Assembly (NCBI RefSeq): GCF_032884065.1
Contig: NC_088880.1
Coordinates: 36,882,827 to 36,946,826, forward strand
From: Artemia franciscana
Taxonomy: Eukaryota > Arthropoda > Branchiopoda > Anostraca > Artemiidae
Direction of reading: 5' to 3'
DNA: 64,000 nucleotides
Every line of letters begins with the position of its first letter. The stretch's first letter is position 1. This document shows positions 46,510 to 59,269 of this stretch, piece by piece. The notes below the pieces were generated by a model. That model ran no database searches, was not told the origin of the DNA, and was given only the letters and a program-made list of their open reading frames with translations. The position numbers were made by a program, and so were the translations under genes.

Positions 46510-46735
46510 TTGTCGAAAACGGCGCGGAGAAAACTTAGTATTATTTTGTCGGAAACGACGAATAACTCGTACTTTAATTGAAAATTCCTCCTTTTTAAGA
46601 GCTTAAAAAGTGCTTAAATTTGAATTTGTAGTAAAAGCCAATATTATATTCGTAAAGAACATAAAAAAAGGCATCAAATGTATGTTCACTTCATACGAAA
46701 GCCAGTTATATGGTTTGTTATAAATTTACCCAATC
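46510..46735 (+). repeat. Right half of the TIR element split by R5
   Basis: GTCGAAAACGGCGCGGAG, GCTTAAAAAGTGCTTAAATT, ACGAAAGCCAGTTATATGGT and TTGTTATAAATTTACC match the right half of the element at 19507-20072. Confidence 0.75.
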
Positions 46736-46798
46736 CTCTCGATCAAGTACGAAATAAATACTATTCTCACTTAAGTTTCTTCAGTAATACCTCTGTAC

Positions 46799-47161
46799 GT
46801 GGCATTCCATAGCCAGGCCGGGGGGTTTCCATTGCCAAGGTTTGTGCCAGTCTTCTGGAACCACATTGAAAGCACATTGAGTTATGTGGTAAAAACAACG
46901 AATGCACTGGAGGGTTTCTACAATGTCCTTAATGGTAGGTTCATCTTCGCTCATCCTGGTACTTGGAGGCTCTTTGATAGACCAAAGAGTGACATTGCTG
47001 TTCAGTGTTTGTTGGTATCACAGATTGCTCAACAGCATGATCAGAAAACCTTAAAAATAGTTTACTTCCTCAATGGCTCCCAAGACACCTTCATAAGCAC
47101 CCTCAGGAAGAAAACAGAAAAGTACATGTACTTTAAAGTTACTGTGCATATGAAAGGGTAA
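46799..47161 (+). pseudogene. Mutator-like (MULE/FLYWCH-associated) transposase fragment
   Basis: 120-codon frame. Residues 12-70 (LPRFVPVFWNHIESTLSYVV, KTTNALEGFYNVLNGRF, AHPGTWRLFDRPK) match the pattern at the C-terminal side of MULE-type transposases and arthropod FLYWCH proteins (P-x-W-N, T-x-N-x-x-E-G-[FW]-H/Y-N, HP-x-x-W). The usual His after EG[FW] is Tyr. The DDE core is not visible. The last ~45 codons look unrelated. Assignment is by pattern memory; moderate confidence. Confidence 0.5.
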
Positions 47162-48844
47162 AAAGAAGTTTTGGATCTAAAAATATCCGCAAAGACATAT
47201 TTTTCATTAACTTTTTCAAATTCCCCAACAAGAAGAATATTTTCAACTTTAGGAACCTTATCAACCTTTTCTAGCAGTGTCTTTGCGTCTCCCGCTGCTT
47301 GTATACGGGTCAAAGATTAAATAAATTTGGACCAAAAAAATATTTACTTTTGTGAAGGATCTTATGAAAAACTTGCAGAAAAATAAATACGAACTGCCCA
47401 ATCACATTTTGCCCTCTAAAGTCGAGTCTTTCTCTTTTTAAGCTGCGTCCCGCTCTTCAATAATGGCACCAATTCCAATGTTTTGTTTTCTACTCCTTTT
47501 TTTAGATAATATATTAAAATTTTTTTCACGAGACAAAAAATTGAAACGGATCAGAATTACATGGCTGTTTATTACTGGGTTGAGTTGTGTGGTGTTTGAA
47601 CTATAGGGTTGTTGAATTTGAGGTAGTTGAATAAATTGGTAGTTCAGATCTGGGTGGTTCGTTTTGGTGGTTGGTGGTTTAATTTATGGTAGTGGAGATA
47701 TGTGGTAGTTGACTTTAGGGTGGTTGATCTGTTTGGTGGTCGAATAATGGTGGTTGATTTAATGATGACTGAGCTACGTGGGAGCTCTCTGAAAGCTATT
47801 TCGCCAGAATTTGCTGCTTCTTCTGCAAATAATGGCAAACATACCGATTCGCATAATTGGAATTAACGTTAAAACCCATATTAAGTAGTGTTTTCATGTT
47901 TAACCTGGCCAAGTAGTAAATAAATTGTAAATTTATCCACTTGATTGCGTCAAGGCTCTTCCTTAATGCTAGTTTTGTTATTAGTTGTCTTTAAGTGCCA
48001 ACTGTTATTGAGAACCAATTGCAAAGTGCCCGAAACCCACAGACCTACCGAATTTTTGGCTATAGACTACAGACATAAGAAGAGGGAGAAAAAGATAGAC
48101 TGTAAGCTTTTCTGATATTAAATTAAACACAAGCTATCTGTATTTAATGAAGTAAAAAATTTGTTTTTGTGTGTAAGTCAGAATAGGGCATTAAGTACAC
48201 TTTGTATGAGTAATAAATAGATAACTGTTATTTACTTTGCCAAATTGATGGATTTTTCCTTTCAAAAATTCTTTCTCTCTTTTCAAATTTTTTTGATTTT
48301 TCATTAAAATCATCTAAGATTTGAAAACGATGTAACTGGTAATTTTCAAGTACTTTCCTGCAGTATTTTAATATAAAATTAAACTATAAGTCACAAGTTT
48401 TTCAAATTATTTCTTTTCTTTTAAAAATCCAGCACAAAATCCTACACTTTCACTGGATTTTTGGTTAGCTAAATTTGACTATCCAACCAATCATCCTAAT
48501 CCTAATGGAAAATACAGCAAAAATCCGTCAACTTACTGAGGATAAAACAAGAACGCGGACCTTTCAAAGAAGCCCTATAAAACCTAGTTTATTGTATCGA
48601 TCCTATCCTGTTGGTATTCAGTTTACAGCAAAATAATCAAAAAGGTTGGCTGTTCCACCAGTATTTGAATGTCATATTAACTTATGGGCTTTTTTATGAC
48701 CAAATACTGTATGGGTTATAACTAGATTTTTATACCTATAAACTGCAGCAATCTGTAGACATTATTGTTTTCTTTTCCAACAGCAAAATTAACTTACGCT
48801 GAGATACCATCTATCTCTATTTCTGCCGATCTGGGCATTAAATC
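47162..48844. other. No firm gene; one protein-like minus frame
   Basis: A minus-strand frame (47313-47062) reads RIQAAGDAKTLLEKVDKVPK, VENILLVGEFEKVNEKYVFA and could be a small coding fragment, but no family is recognised. 47570-47770 is rich in GGTGGTTG/GTAGTTGA units. The rest is AT-rich. Confidence 0.4.
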
Positions 48845-49109
48845 TCCTAATAAAAAAGTCATATTTCTACATACTATAAAAGGTCATATACTATTATGAC
48901 TGATACCCCACCATGTTTATTCAAACCACCCTTCCTGCCTGAGTAAATACATTCTATATCACCTAATTTCTTATGTTTTCTGTCCCCTGGGATATGAGTT
49001 TCTGAAACTCCTACCAAGTCCAGTTAGAAGTGTCTAAATTCGTCAGTCCAAATGTCGATACGATAGTTTTTTTTTTTAGCGTTGTAACATTCCAAATTGC
49101 AATTTTCAT
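48845..49109 (-). pseudogene. LINE endonuclease N-terminus (antisense)
   Basis: Minus strand from the ATG at 49109: MKIAIWNVTTL (EEP nuclease start), a frameshift in the A/T run near 49068, IDIWTDEFRHF, stop, LDLVGVSETHIPGDRKHKK with the catalytic E of the SETH motif, then GDIECIYSGRKGGLNKHGGV and SVIIVYDLL. This fits an RTE- or Jockey-type LINE whose remainder is lost or further degraded toward 48480. Confidence 0.7.
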
Positions 49110-49733
49110 ATTCTTTAAGCTATTGAAATTATTTTGGCCTCAGGAAAAGCAGTGGTCCCAGAATCAGTGCAGGACGGGGACTAACACATCTTCTCAAGTC
49201 TACACGAAACACTTAAGCTCACTTTAAACGAGACTGCAAGAAGGACTTCCAGTTGAATGGAGGCCTTGTGTAATCCTGGGCCAATCTTGGGGAAAACATA
49301 GTTTTCAACATTTGTCGATGCTCCTTTATCAACAAGAGTTGAAATCCTGTACAGACATTTTCAAGCCTATTCTCTTCAGCTCATTATATATTCATACCTA
49401 CAAATATTATGCTACTACGATGAGACAACCCGTAATAGATAACTTAGCAAGGAAAAGGATTTTGAGCCAAAAAATCTCACCAAAACAGCCAAAAACCAGG
49501 AGAATAGTCCATTGATCATAATCCAGTGGAAATGCTATGTTGCTTATTAGTTTATGATTTCCTCGAGGGGTGTCACTCCTCAAGGTCACCCTGCTGTAGT
49601 GTTGGTGATAATAATTTTGGCTAGGAAGACTAGTGAGAGGTCCACCCTGATGCCACTATTAGGCCACGCAAGCAAGGATTTCCCTGTCAGGAGTAGGGAC
49701 GGAGAATGGAGCTTATGACGGAGCAGAGACCCC
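49110..49733. other. No gene recognised; possibly LINE 5' flank
   Basis: More GC-balanced than its surroundings (GAGGGGTGTCACTCCTCAAG, GGAGTAGGGACGGAGAATGG). As it lies 5' of the antisense LINE start, it may be that element's leader, but no open frame supports this. Confidence 0.35.
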
Positions 49734-49916
<183 letters not shown>

Positions 49917-50061
49917 AATCTGATGCCAATAAGCCTTTCTTTTTCTTTCTTTACCTTTACTTTCTTTACCTTTCTTTTTATTAGAGTAAACTACATAATG
50001 TGTAGGTAACTTTATTTGCTACCGTTGTTGTTTTGTCTTATATCCACTATCTCGTTTTCAG

Positions 50062-50218
50062 ATGTTTTGGATACCTCAAACGATATCTCACGTCAATTAT
50101 TTTTTGATCGTTTGAGTAAAGTTCTGCGGAAAGAACGTACACATTCTGAAACTGAGTCTGGCTATGCGGTTGACCTGGTCTTGGATAGTCCTGATGGCAA
50201 TGATGATATTCAACAAAG
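50062..50218 (+). CDS. Candidate host exon 2
   Basis: Acceptor CTATCTCGTTTTCAG| with a good pyrimidine tract, donor CAAAG|GTAAAT. Reads (D)VLDTSNDISRQLFFDRLSK, VLRKERTHSETESGYAVDLV and LDSPDGNDDIQQ, a charged sequence with no known domain. It begins with two bases of a codon (phase 1, matching the end at 13723: G + AT gives Asp) and ends with two bases (phase 2, matching exon 3). If the donor is not used, a TAA follows at once at 50220, yet the same frame then stays open for about 57 codons (STFRGTESEEGADMSSVSIK), so an alternative longer form with a mutated codon is possible. Confidence 0.55.
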
Positions 50219-50869
50219 GTAAATCAGTTTAAGCAAGTCGAAGACGGTTTCTACATTCAGGGGCACTGAGAGCGAAGAGGGAGCAGATATGTCGTCCGTC
50301 TCTATTAAACAAATGTATTTAATGCCCATCAATGAAAAAACAGATGCAGCACAAAAAATAAAAACAAAACAAACAAGCACATACAAGTTATAGGCCTAAC
50401 ATAGGCTTTGGGCTTCGGATGCAGCATTGCCGTTTTTGTCAGGTCACCTTTAGAGAGGAAAAATTGAAAGTAGTTCAGGGTATTGCAGGTGCGACATGGA
50501 GTGTCCGGGAAAATGTGGGTGTTTAAGGGGGAGGGCAGGATTCTTTCATTTTGTTAATGAAGAATTTCCGTTGGAATGTTACACTTCAAATAGGCCCTAA
50601 TACCCAAAGCAAAACAATTACTCTTAAATAGTGCTTTAGCCTGCGATCATCGAACTTCTGGTAAAAAAAAACCCTATAAAAGTATAAAAGTGGTTACCAA
50701 CTGGATTTTAACTGAAGTTCAGGAGCATCATATCATGACCACGAGAAATCGCATAAAGATTTAAAATAAATTTATTGATTTCACAATTCTCAAAAAAAGC
50801 TTAGTTGTATGTAATATAGATTTAACATCATTGAGACGATTCAAGATGGTTTAAATGAGAAAAACTTTT
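50219..50869. other. Start of intron 2; no other gene
   Basis: Holds the open continuation noted for exon 2 up to about 50391, then AT-rich sequence with no known motif. Confidence 0.45.
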
Positions 50870-51170
50870 TAAAAAATGAAATTAGTGAACGACATAAAAA
50901 CAAAGAGTGAATACTTCGTATATAAGGGGGCACACCCCCTCATAAAAACCTCTACTCTTTGCCCTAACATTTGACCTTTGTCTAGCTTCTTTAAAAACGA
51001 CTAATTAGTACAAAGGTCGTTGAATTGGAGCAAGAAGTATTTTAAAATCATTACAGATTTTAGCGGGAAGAATAGGCGTTTAGGAGGTGGTATTACACCT
51101 TATATACAAAACCATTTTTGTTCAATTTCTCTTTGAATGTCGTCCTTTACTTTATTTTAAAAAACTCCTT
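50870..51170. repeat. Diverged foldback of the R type
   Basis: GAACGACATAAAAACAAAGAG, GTATATAAGGGGGCACACCC on the left and AGGTGGTATTACACCTTATAT, CGTCCTTTACTTTATTTTAAA on the right follow the layout of the R foldback (AAGTAAGGAGCGAC... / ...GTCGCTCCTTACTTT) with heavy divergence. Confidence 0.5.
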
Positions 51171-52794
51171 TTTGCTGGTTGTTTTCAAATAACGTCAATG
51201 CCTACGATAAACTGTATATATAAGTGCCTGTATATTCATAGGTAGCGTTGTAGACAGCCTCGGAATAGAAAATTTCTCTGGCACTTAATTTCTTTTATGT
51301 AACAACAAATACCTAAAGCGATCAAATTAATGAAAAAAATTCAGTGGTACAAGATTAGCTAGAATTAATTTGAAACCAAGGTCAATGCACGAATGAAAGA
51401 AAATTCATAGGTAGCGAAGTCTAGCCCCTTTTTTCGTTAATGGAATAAGATTTCTCGAGCTTGTAACTTGTGCTGAGTGACTTGAAACGACGAATTTTAA
51501 GTTTTTAAAATTGCCATAATACTCAATTCCTTTTAACATACATCTCTATAAAAAAATTCAAACTTTTCAAATTTTTTTTCAAAATTTCAAAAATTTCAAA
51601 CCGTACGCACCAGTCGCACCTTACTTATAGTCTGCTGGTACACAACTGTTTTATGTATAAAAAATAGAAATAAAACCCAATATTTCCAATTAAACGTCAA
51701 TAAGAAAATTTTCTGGTAATACTTGACTCGGCACGTCTGGGAAAACCCCCTGACAACATTAAAGATACCCCTGCATCTCTCCAGCTTTTGTACCGGTAAG
51801 CAAAGAATCTAATCTTTTATCTTGGAAAAACGGTACTTGCATGATATAGCCCCTATCCCTCAAGTTGTTCATTCATTGATGCATTATAGAACCGGTTTTT
51901 TCATTAGTTTCTCTCAGATTAGCGTTGGGGTAAAGCATTCGAACCGTTAGAAAACAATTCTTATTTCATAATATACAAAATAATTGTCCATAACACAAGA
52001 GGCATGCAGACCCGATATCCTTTACCCCCCCCCTAGTGTGCAAATATATAGCCCAAATTTGTTTCTAAAGTATTATATTTCATCATACTTAGGTATATTT
52101 CATTAGGATTGGATCATCCCGCGTCATCTATATTAAGTTTTAGTCGAAATGAAGGGAGTTAAAAGTATAATTTATTCATCACCCATCCCCTACAAACCCC
52201 ATTCTATATTTACCTGAATCTTCGCAAAAATTAAAAAAATGGATATGGAAACGTACTTTTTGAGGCATCAGGCCCCCAGCTACGCAGTAAACTACCGGCC
52301 ATCCTCCATAATAGCTGTTACGAAATTATATGTATAATATTCCATCCATTTGTCAAAAATCCAGTAAATCAGCTTACTTTAAGGGATATCGGGGATATCT
52401 TGGATGTTTTCGGGGGGTTACAAATGCTTGAATTAATTATGGATCTTCTACAAACAGAGTGAATTTCCAGAAATAAGTACACAGCGAAATTACTACCTCT
52501 CAATCCGGGGGAGCTCAATATATATTTCTCAATAATTTAAATTGATTGACTTTCTAAAATTTTTGGTCGGTAGGGACTTTGCCCTTTTTGCCTCGAAATT
52601 GTAGTTTGGTGCCACGAAATAACCGGAAAAACCATTTTTCTGCAGAATGATGTTCGGCGCTTCTTAAAAAAGGCGCTAAAAATTTCAATTTCTTTTTTTC
52701 AATGAGTTATCTCTCGATTTTTTAGGACCCTAGGTTCGATACAATAATTTTAGAAAAAACGACAGTATAAACACGGATCTGTGATCTTTTTGAA
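51171..52794. other. No gene recognised
   Basis: AT-rich with short C runs; 52520-52790 has a few R-like phrases (AAACACGGATCTGTGATC). No coding signal. Confidence 0.45.
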
Positions 52795-54475
52795 AAAATT
52801 AAATTAAAAAAAACAAGTTTTTTTTAAACTGAAAATAAGGAGCGACACTAAAACTTAAAACGAACAGAAATTACTCCGTGTATGAAAGGGGCTGCTCCTC
52901 CCTCAATGTCCCGCTCTTTACGCTAAAGTTTTACTCTTTCTCTCAATTCTACTTTATTAAACAGTAAATAACTTTAGCGTAAAGAGCGGGACGTTCGTTT
53001 TAAGTTTTAATGTTGCTCCTTACTTTCAGTTAAAAAAAAATTGTTTTTTATTTAATTTCTGAACGTTTTTGAATTAATACATTTTATATTTTGGCTCTCC
53101 GCAAATGAATAACTAAACGAAATTTGCGTATTAATTTTTTTTTGCTAAATGGCTTTCTCTTAGTTTTGATCAGACGATTTTGAGGAAAAGGGTGGGAGAG
53201 GAAGCCTAGTTCCCCTCCAATTTTTCGGTTACTTAAAAAGGCAACAAGAATTTTTAATTTTTAATGAACGTATTTATTAGTAAAAAATATACATAACTTA
53301 CAAATTAACTTACGTAACGAACTTCTATATTCGTACTTTTTTATTATGTATATGAAGGGGTTTTCCCCCTCGTTAGTACCTCACTCTTTATGTTAAAGCT
53401 TTAATTTTGTCCAGATTCTTTAAGATTGACCCTTGAATCACAAAGGCTGTAGAATAAATAGTTGAAATTACTAAAAATACTTTAGCGTAAAGAGCGAGCT
53501 ATTTAGGAAGATATGGACTCCCCCATATGCGTAATAATCTCTGTTCGTTTTAAGTTTTAATGCTGGTCCTTACTTTCAGTTGAAAAAACTTTTTCATATT
53601 TATTTTTTTCATTGTTTTTTTTAAATAATGCTAGAAAATCCTGCGCCCCCTTCATGGAATTTCTCTTCTCCCATGACAAACTCCTCCAAGGGAAGATCCT
53701 CCCATTTAGCCCCTTCCCCTCAACTCCCCCCAACCAAAAAATCATCCTGAAAAGGTCTGTACACTTCCAAACAATCATTACTGTATGTAAACGCTGGTCA
53801 AAGTTTGTAACTTGCAGCCCCTCCCCTGGGGACTGTGGGGAGTAAGTCAGCCCCATAGACATAGTTATTATGTTTTTCGACTATGATGAACAAAATGGCT
53901 ATCTAAAAATTTTGATCCGTTGACTTTGGGAAAAAATGAGCGTGGGAGGGGGCCTAGGTGCCCTCCATTTTTTTAGTCACTTAAAAAGAGCACTAGAACT
54001 TTTTAGAGCACTAAGCATTTTAGAGCACCATTCTAGAGCACTAGAATGAGCCCTATCATGATATTCTAGGACCACTTGGTCGATACGATCACCCCTGGGA
54101 AAAAAAAACAACAAACAAACAAATAAACACGCACCCGTGATCGGTCTTCTGGCAAAAAATACCAAGTTCCACATTTTTGTAGATAAGAGCTTGAAACTTC
54201 TACAGTTGGTTTGCGATGATTTGATTTTCGTTAAGATCGTATGACTTTTAGGGGGGTGTTTTCCCCTATTTTCCGAAACAAGGCAAATTTTCTCAGGCTC
54301 GTAACTTTTGATGAGTAAGATTAAATTTAATTAAGCTTATACATTTAAAATTAGCATAAGAATCCGATTCTTTTGATGTATCTATTGGTATCAAAATTCA
54401 GTTTTTTAGAGTTTCGTTAACTATTGAGCCGGGTTGCTCCTTACTATAGTTCGTTACCACGAACTGTTTGAGAAG
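52795..54475 (-). repeat. Dispersed repeat R, copy R6
   Basis: Minus-strand near full-length copy. It starts with the foldback and runs through TTGGCTCTCCGC, GGAAGCCTAGTTCCCCTCC, CTCCCATGACAAACTCCTCC, GGGACTGTGGGGAGTAAGTC, GGTCGATACGATCACCCC and AAATAAACACGCACCCGTGA, ending AGTTCGTTACCACGAACTG at 54451-54469. Confidence 0.8.
52809..53053. repeat. Foldback with a deletion in its right arm
   Basis: Left arm 52809-52930; right arm 52970-53053 lacks about 40 bp (joint at GCGGGAC|GTTCGTTTTAAG) compared with the foldbacks at 15901 and 46217. Confidence 0.8.
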
Positions 54476-54639
54476 GAAAATTTTACATTTCTGTTGATAA
54501 GAGCTTGAAACCTCTACAGGGTTCTCTGGTGTGCTGAATTTGAAGGTGTAATTCTCATCAAGATAATTTGTTCCCTTGGGATATTTTATCCTTTTCATAG
54601 GCAGTGCAATAGCACTGCCTAAGTAAAGAACGGTGTTGA

Positions 54640-56540
54640 AATAATGTATTATTCTTATTTACTCTTAGACCAAGGCACTTCGTATCAAAGGAATTGCTGT
54701 AGAAACTTCAAAAAGGGTTCATTTGATTGAAATTGAATTATGTCTTTGAGGATTACAAATCAACCCCAGCCCTCAGGGCAAGGGTTGTAAGCTATTCCCT
54801 GGGGACATATATGGTTTTTATAGAAAGCTTTGTCGTAGAAACTTCAAAAAGGGCTCGTTCGATTGGAAATTAAAATGGCTAGTATCCTTTTTAATAGTCA
54901 AAAGTAATTGAATGGAAACTAACTTCCCTCCTGCACCAGCCCTTTCCCAAACACATCCAATCGAAATTTTGAGATAGCCATTTTGTTCAAAGTAGTTTAG
55001 TTGTCGAGAGATTATGCATTTGAGGATGACAACCCCCCAAAGCCCTCAGGGCGAAGGTTGTAAGTTATGTCCTGGGGACATATAAGGCTATTATAGAAAG
55101 CGATGTCGTAGAAACTTCAAAAAGGGCTCCATCGACTGGAAATTGAGAAGACTAGTGCCTTTGCTATCAGTCGAAAGTGATCGGAGGACAAATCCCCCCC
55201 ACCACACCCATTATTTCCTAAAACACTTCCAATCATAACTTTAAGATAGCTGTTTTGTTCAATATGGTTGAAAGTTGCGGAGACTATGTGTTTGAGGATG
55301 ATAAATCTCTCAGGGCAAGGGTGTAAGTTATGCCCTGGGGGCATATAGATATTTATAGAAGGTGTGGTCATATAAACTTCAAAAAGGGCTCATTGAATCG
55401 GTAATTGGTAGCTCTATTGCCATCTTTAAAGGTCAAAGTGATCCAAGGGCAGCTACCCCCTCCCATGAAGACGTAGTATTGTCCCGAAATGCATCTAATA
55501 GAAAATGTTAGATAACCATTTTATTCAAAATAGTCCAAACATCATACAACAAGGCTTTTGGGGTTGAAACAAACCCCAGAGCCTTGGGGCATATGTTGTT
55601 AGTTATAACTTGGGGGAATTTAAGGTATTTATTGAAGGAATGGTGGTATAAACTTTAAACGGCGGCCATTTGGTTGAAAATGGGAAGTTCTAGTTCCCTT
55701 TTTTGAGGCAAAAGTATGGAGCAACCAGCCCCCACCCACACTCATCATTTACCCAAAAACTTCCAATTAAAATTTGGAGATACTAAATTTGTTCATTGTA
55801 GTCGAAGGGTTCGGTAATTATGTCTTTGAGGAAGACAGTCCCGCCCCTACAGCTCTTAGTGTAAGGGTTGTAAGTTATGCCCCGGGGGCATAAAAGGTAT
55901 AATAATAGGTATAATAATAATAATATAAGGCATATAATCCCTCCCCCAACAACCTCTCTTTTCACCAAATGTATATTATTGAAATTGTGCAATGACAATT
56001 TTGTTTAAAAGGATCCAAGAAGATATAACAATGCCTCCAAGGTTGAAACATCCCGCCAGAGCCCTAGGGCAAGCGATTTAAATTATGCCCTGGGTTATAT
56101 AAGGTTCTTATGGAATGGGTGGCCGTATTAAATTTAGATTGATATCATTTGATTTTAAATAAGAAGTTTTATAGTGTCCTTTTTAAGGTCAAAGTGATTT
56201 GAGAGAATTTCCACATCCAAAGTTGAAACATCCCCCCATAGCCCTGGGGCAAGAGCTTTAAGTTATGCCCTAGGGCTATATAAGGTTCTTATGGAATGAG
56301 TGTTTGTATTAAATTCAGATGGATCTCATTTGATTTTAAACTGAAAGTTATAGTATCCGTTTTAAGAATATAAGTGATTTGAGAGAAAAGCCCCTTCCCC
56401 CTCCCATCATATTCCATAGCAAACATCCAGACAAAGTTTTGAGACATTAGTTGGATCAAAATTGTTGAAAAGCTCAGTAATTACGTGTTTGGGGATGTCA
56501 CCCCTTCTCCCCGAAGCCACAGGGCAAGGGCTGCAAGACG
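54640..56540 (-). repeat. Array F1, inverted copy (~272-bp units)
   Basis: Phrases such as GGTTTTTATAGAAAG and GTAAGTTATGCCCTGGGG recur at about 54813, 55086, 55350, 55625, 56110 and 56284. It is the reverse complement of the array at 41690-43610. One unit is broken by an (ATA)n stretch at 55896-55930. Confidence 0.8.
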
Positions 56541-56699
56541 TGCAATTTGTTCGTTGTTTACATGTAGTATATGTCATTGAGACAAGGTATGCATGTTTGA
56601 TTTTAACTTTCCCAAAATACGAAGGGCATTAGATGAGTCTTTCAGGGAATTTTGAGGGGACTTTGAACTACATCATAAAATTTGATGTGTATATGGATT

Positions 56700-58990
56700 G
56701 TCGAAAGGGTGTCTCTCAGCAGTGACTGAGTATATTAATTTGGAATTTTCAGGAAATATTAAAGGAGATGATCAATTGACCAAAAAGGCAATATTTGCAC
56801 GCTACTACTACTACAACTACTGCTTCTTCGACTGCTACCAAAAGCACCATTACTAATACCAATAATATCACTAAAACTAATACTTCTATAGCGAGTACTA
56901 CTAAGGCACAGGATATTGAAAACAATATCTGAAGAAACGTTGAGGGGAAATTTGAAATAAATCGAAACATACCATGTATATACAGATTGCTGATACGGGT
57001 GTATCAGCAATATTTTTGGAACAGCTTATCATACGAAGAGGAAACTTCAGGAACATCATGAGTGAGATGTTCAGTCGACCAAAGGGCAAAATGTGACTGT
57101 TTACTACTAGTACCAATACTAATGCTAGTAGTGTTTCTACTAATAATTATACACTATTACTGCTAATATTGTTCCTACTACTGCCAGTACTACTATGATA
57201 CTATTACAATTAAGGCTACGCGTATGAAGGTGAACATTTGACAGAATATTGAGGGGGAATTTGAACTAAATCAAAACACACTATGTGCATGTAGATTGTC
57301 AAAAGGGCATATTTCAAGAATTGGTTGGGTATTAAGTTGAGTCTTTCAGAGAATACTCAAAGGGGAAGATCAATTGACAAAAGGGTAATATATGCTTTTC
57401 ACCACTAATACTTTTACTACTGCTACTTCTCCTTGTGCTACTACTGCTGCTAAACTGCTCAATTACTACTTCAATTTCAATAACTTGTAAATTTCAGAGT
57501 ATTAAGGTGAAAAGGACGTCAAAAGGGTGTGAAAAGCCAGACGAATGTTTTTGGAACGGATTAACGTGTCAAGGTAAAACTTGCGGGTCATCATGAAAGC
57601 GATTTTCGACTACCCAAAAGGCAATATGCACATGCTACTACCGCTAATAGTGCTACTGCTACCACTGCTACTACTACTGCTAATACAACACTTCCACTGT
57701 AACTAATTTTACTACCACCGAAACTGCTGTTATAATAGTTCTATTAAGGCTAAGTCTATGAAGGTAAAATTTGAGAGGATATTGATGGCCAATTCGAACT
57801 AACAAAAGAGACTATGTGCATTTGGATTATCAAAATACCGTATCTTAAGGATTGGTTTGTCTATAAAGTCTGAACTCTCAGAGAATACTTAAAGGTGATG
57901 ATCAATTGACTAAAAGGCAATATGTGTACGTTACTACTAATACTACTGATACTGCAATATTTACTAGTTCTACTTACTACTAAAACTGTTGCACCAATTA
58001 CTACTTCTGTCACAACTACTTGCAAGGTTAAGGGCATTAAGATGAAAATTTCATAAGGTATACGACTATACAGGTTGAAAAAGAGCAAATCCATAATATC
58101 ATAGCAATGGTTAATTGTTTTAAGTTGAGTACTTATACTACTACTGTGACTACTATTACGACTATGCCTAAGGGTATGAAGGTGAAATATTCAGAGAATA
58201 TTTTTGAAAATTTCTGGTGTACGGATGGCAACCCTCCATCCTTATGCAGGTTGTCAAAAGGGCATATCAGCAATATCTTAGGAACAGTTTCATATGTGAA
58301 ATTAAAATTTACAAAGCTTGTTGTGGGGGATGTTGAACTAACCAAAAGACAATATTTGCATCATAGTACTAATACTTCTAATCCTACAACTACTACTCCT
58401 TCTACTGTTAGTATTGTTGCTACTACTACTACTGCTACTAAAGAATACTAGTAATAAATCTAAAGGTATTAAGGCGAAAATTTTGGGGCAATATCTTAAC
58501 TCTATAGAAATAAATTAACCACACTATGCTCACATAGGTTGTCTGGAGGATGTATCAGCAATTCTTCAAGACCGGTTGATGGTGTTGAGTTAAAAATTGC
58601 ATCGTGTATGGAAGGGGATGTTGAAAAAAGGTGCTATGTGCACAATGCTACTAATGCCACTGCTGCTACTACAATGATTGCTACTACACAAGCTAAGAGT
58701 ATTAAGCTGAAGCTTTCAAGGAATATTTAGGTGGATGCAGAACTAAATCGAAATGAACCATGATCATGTAGATTGCCAATAGGATGAATAACGGCTTATA
58801 TTATTAAGTTAGACCTTTCAGGGTAAGTTGTGACAGATTTTGACTTAGCCAGAAGACACTATGTGTAAACTTTTGATACTACTTCTGCGGTTGCTGTGAC
58901 TGCAGACACTTAAGAGCATTAAGGTGAAACATTTAGGAGGAGTTTCAATTCAACGAAAGAACTATAGGCATGCAACCATTAAAAGGGCAT
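56700..58990 (-). repeat. Array F2, inverted copy with (CTA)n runs
   Basis: CTACTACTACTACAACTACT-type runs at about 56800, 57100, 57410, 57640, 57930, 58130, 58370 and 58650 alternate with CTAAATCAAAACACACTATG, GATTGTCAAAAGGGCAT and GATCAATTGACCAAAAGGCA. It is the reverse complement of the array at 40000-41460. Thr/Ser-rich open frames here are artefacts of the trinucleotide runs. Confidence 0.75.
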
Positions 58991-59039
58991 ATAAGAAACA
59001 TCTTAGGCAGTGCTGCTCTATCATAGCCAGTAATATCAT

Positions 59040-59260
59040 TGATATTCTAAGGTAAAGGTAAAGAACACGGTATTATACTTTACAGACCCTACCGGCGGTG
59101 CTGATCTTCGTTTCTTGGCCCTTAAGCCAGGAAGTGTAATGGGGGGTTGGGGGCCAGATATCCTGTGCTTTTGCACACCAGATATTTTAAAGGAGCTGAT
59201 TCCACGTAATATCAGCTTAAGGACCTCATCCGTTCATGGAATGTTGCAGACATGCTCTTT
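59040..59260 (+). other. GC-richer insertion in array F2, origin unknown
   Basis: GGTAAAGGTAAAGAACACGG, ACTTTACAGACCCTACCGGC, GGTGCTGATCTTCGTTTC and CTTGGCCCTTAAGCC stand out from the AT-rich array in composition. No ORF, tRNA boxes or known ncRNA are recognised; a SINE is possible. It sits where the F2 units switch orientation. Confidence 0.4.
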
Positions 59261-59269
59261 TAACAGTCT

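Noticed and set aside
56749..58730. Valine/threonine/serine-rich frames resembling secreted repeat proteins
   Set aside because: They are reading frames through (CTA)n / (TAG)n trinucleotide runs of array F2 and are not shared between units.
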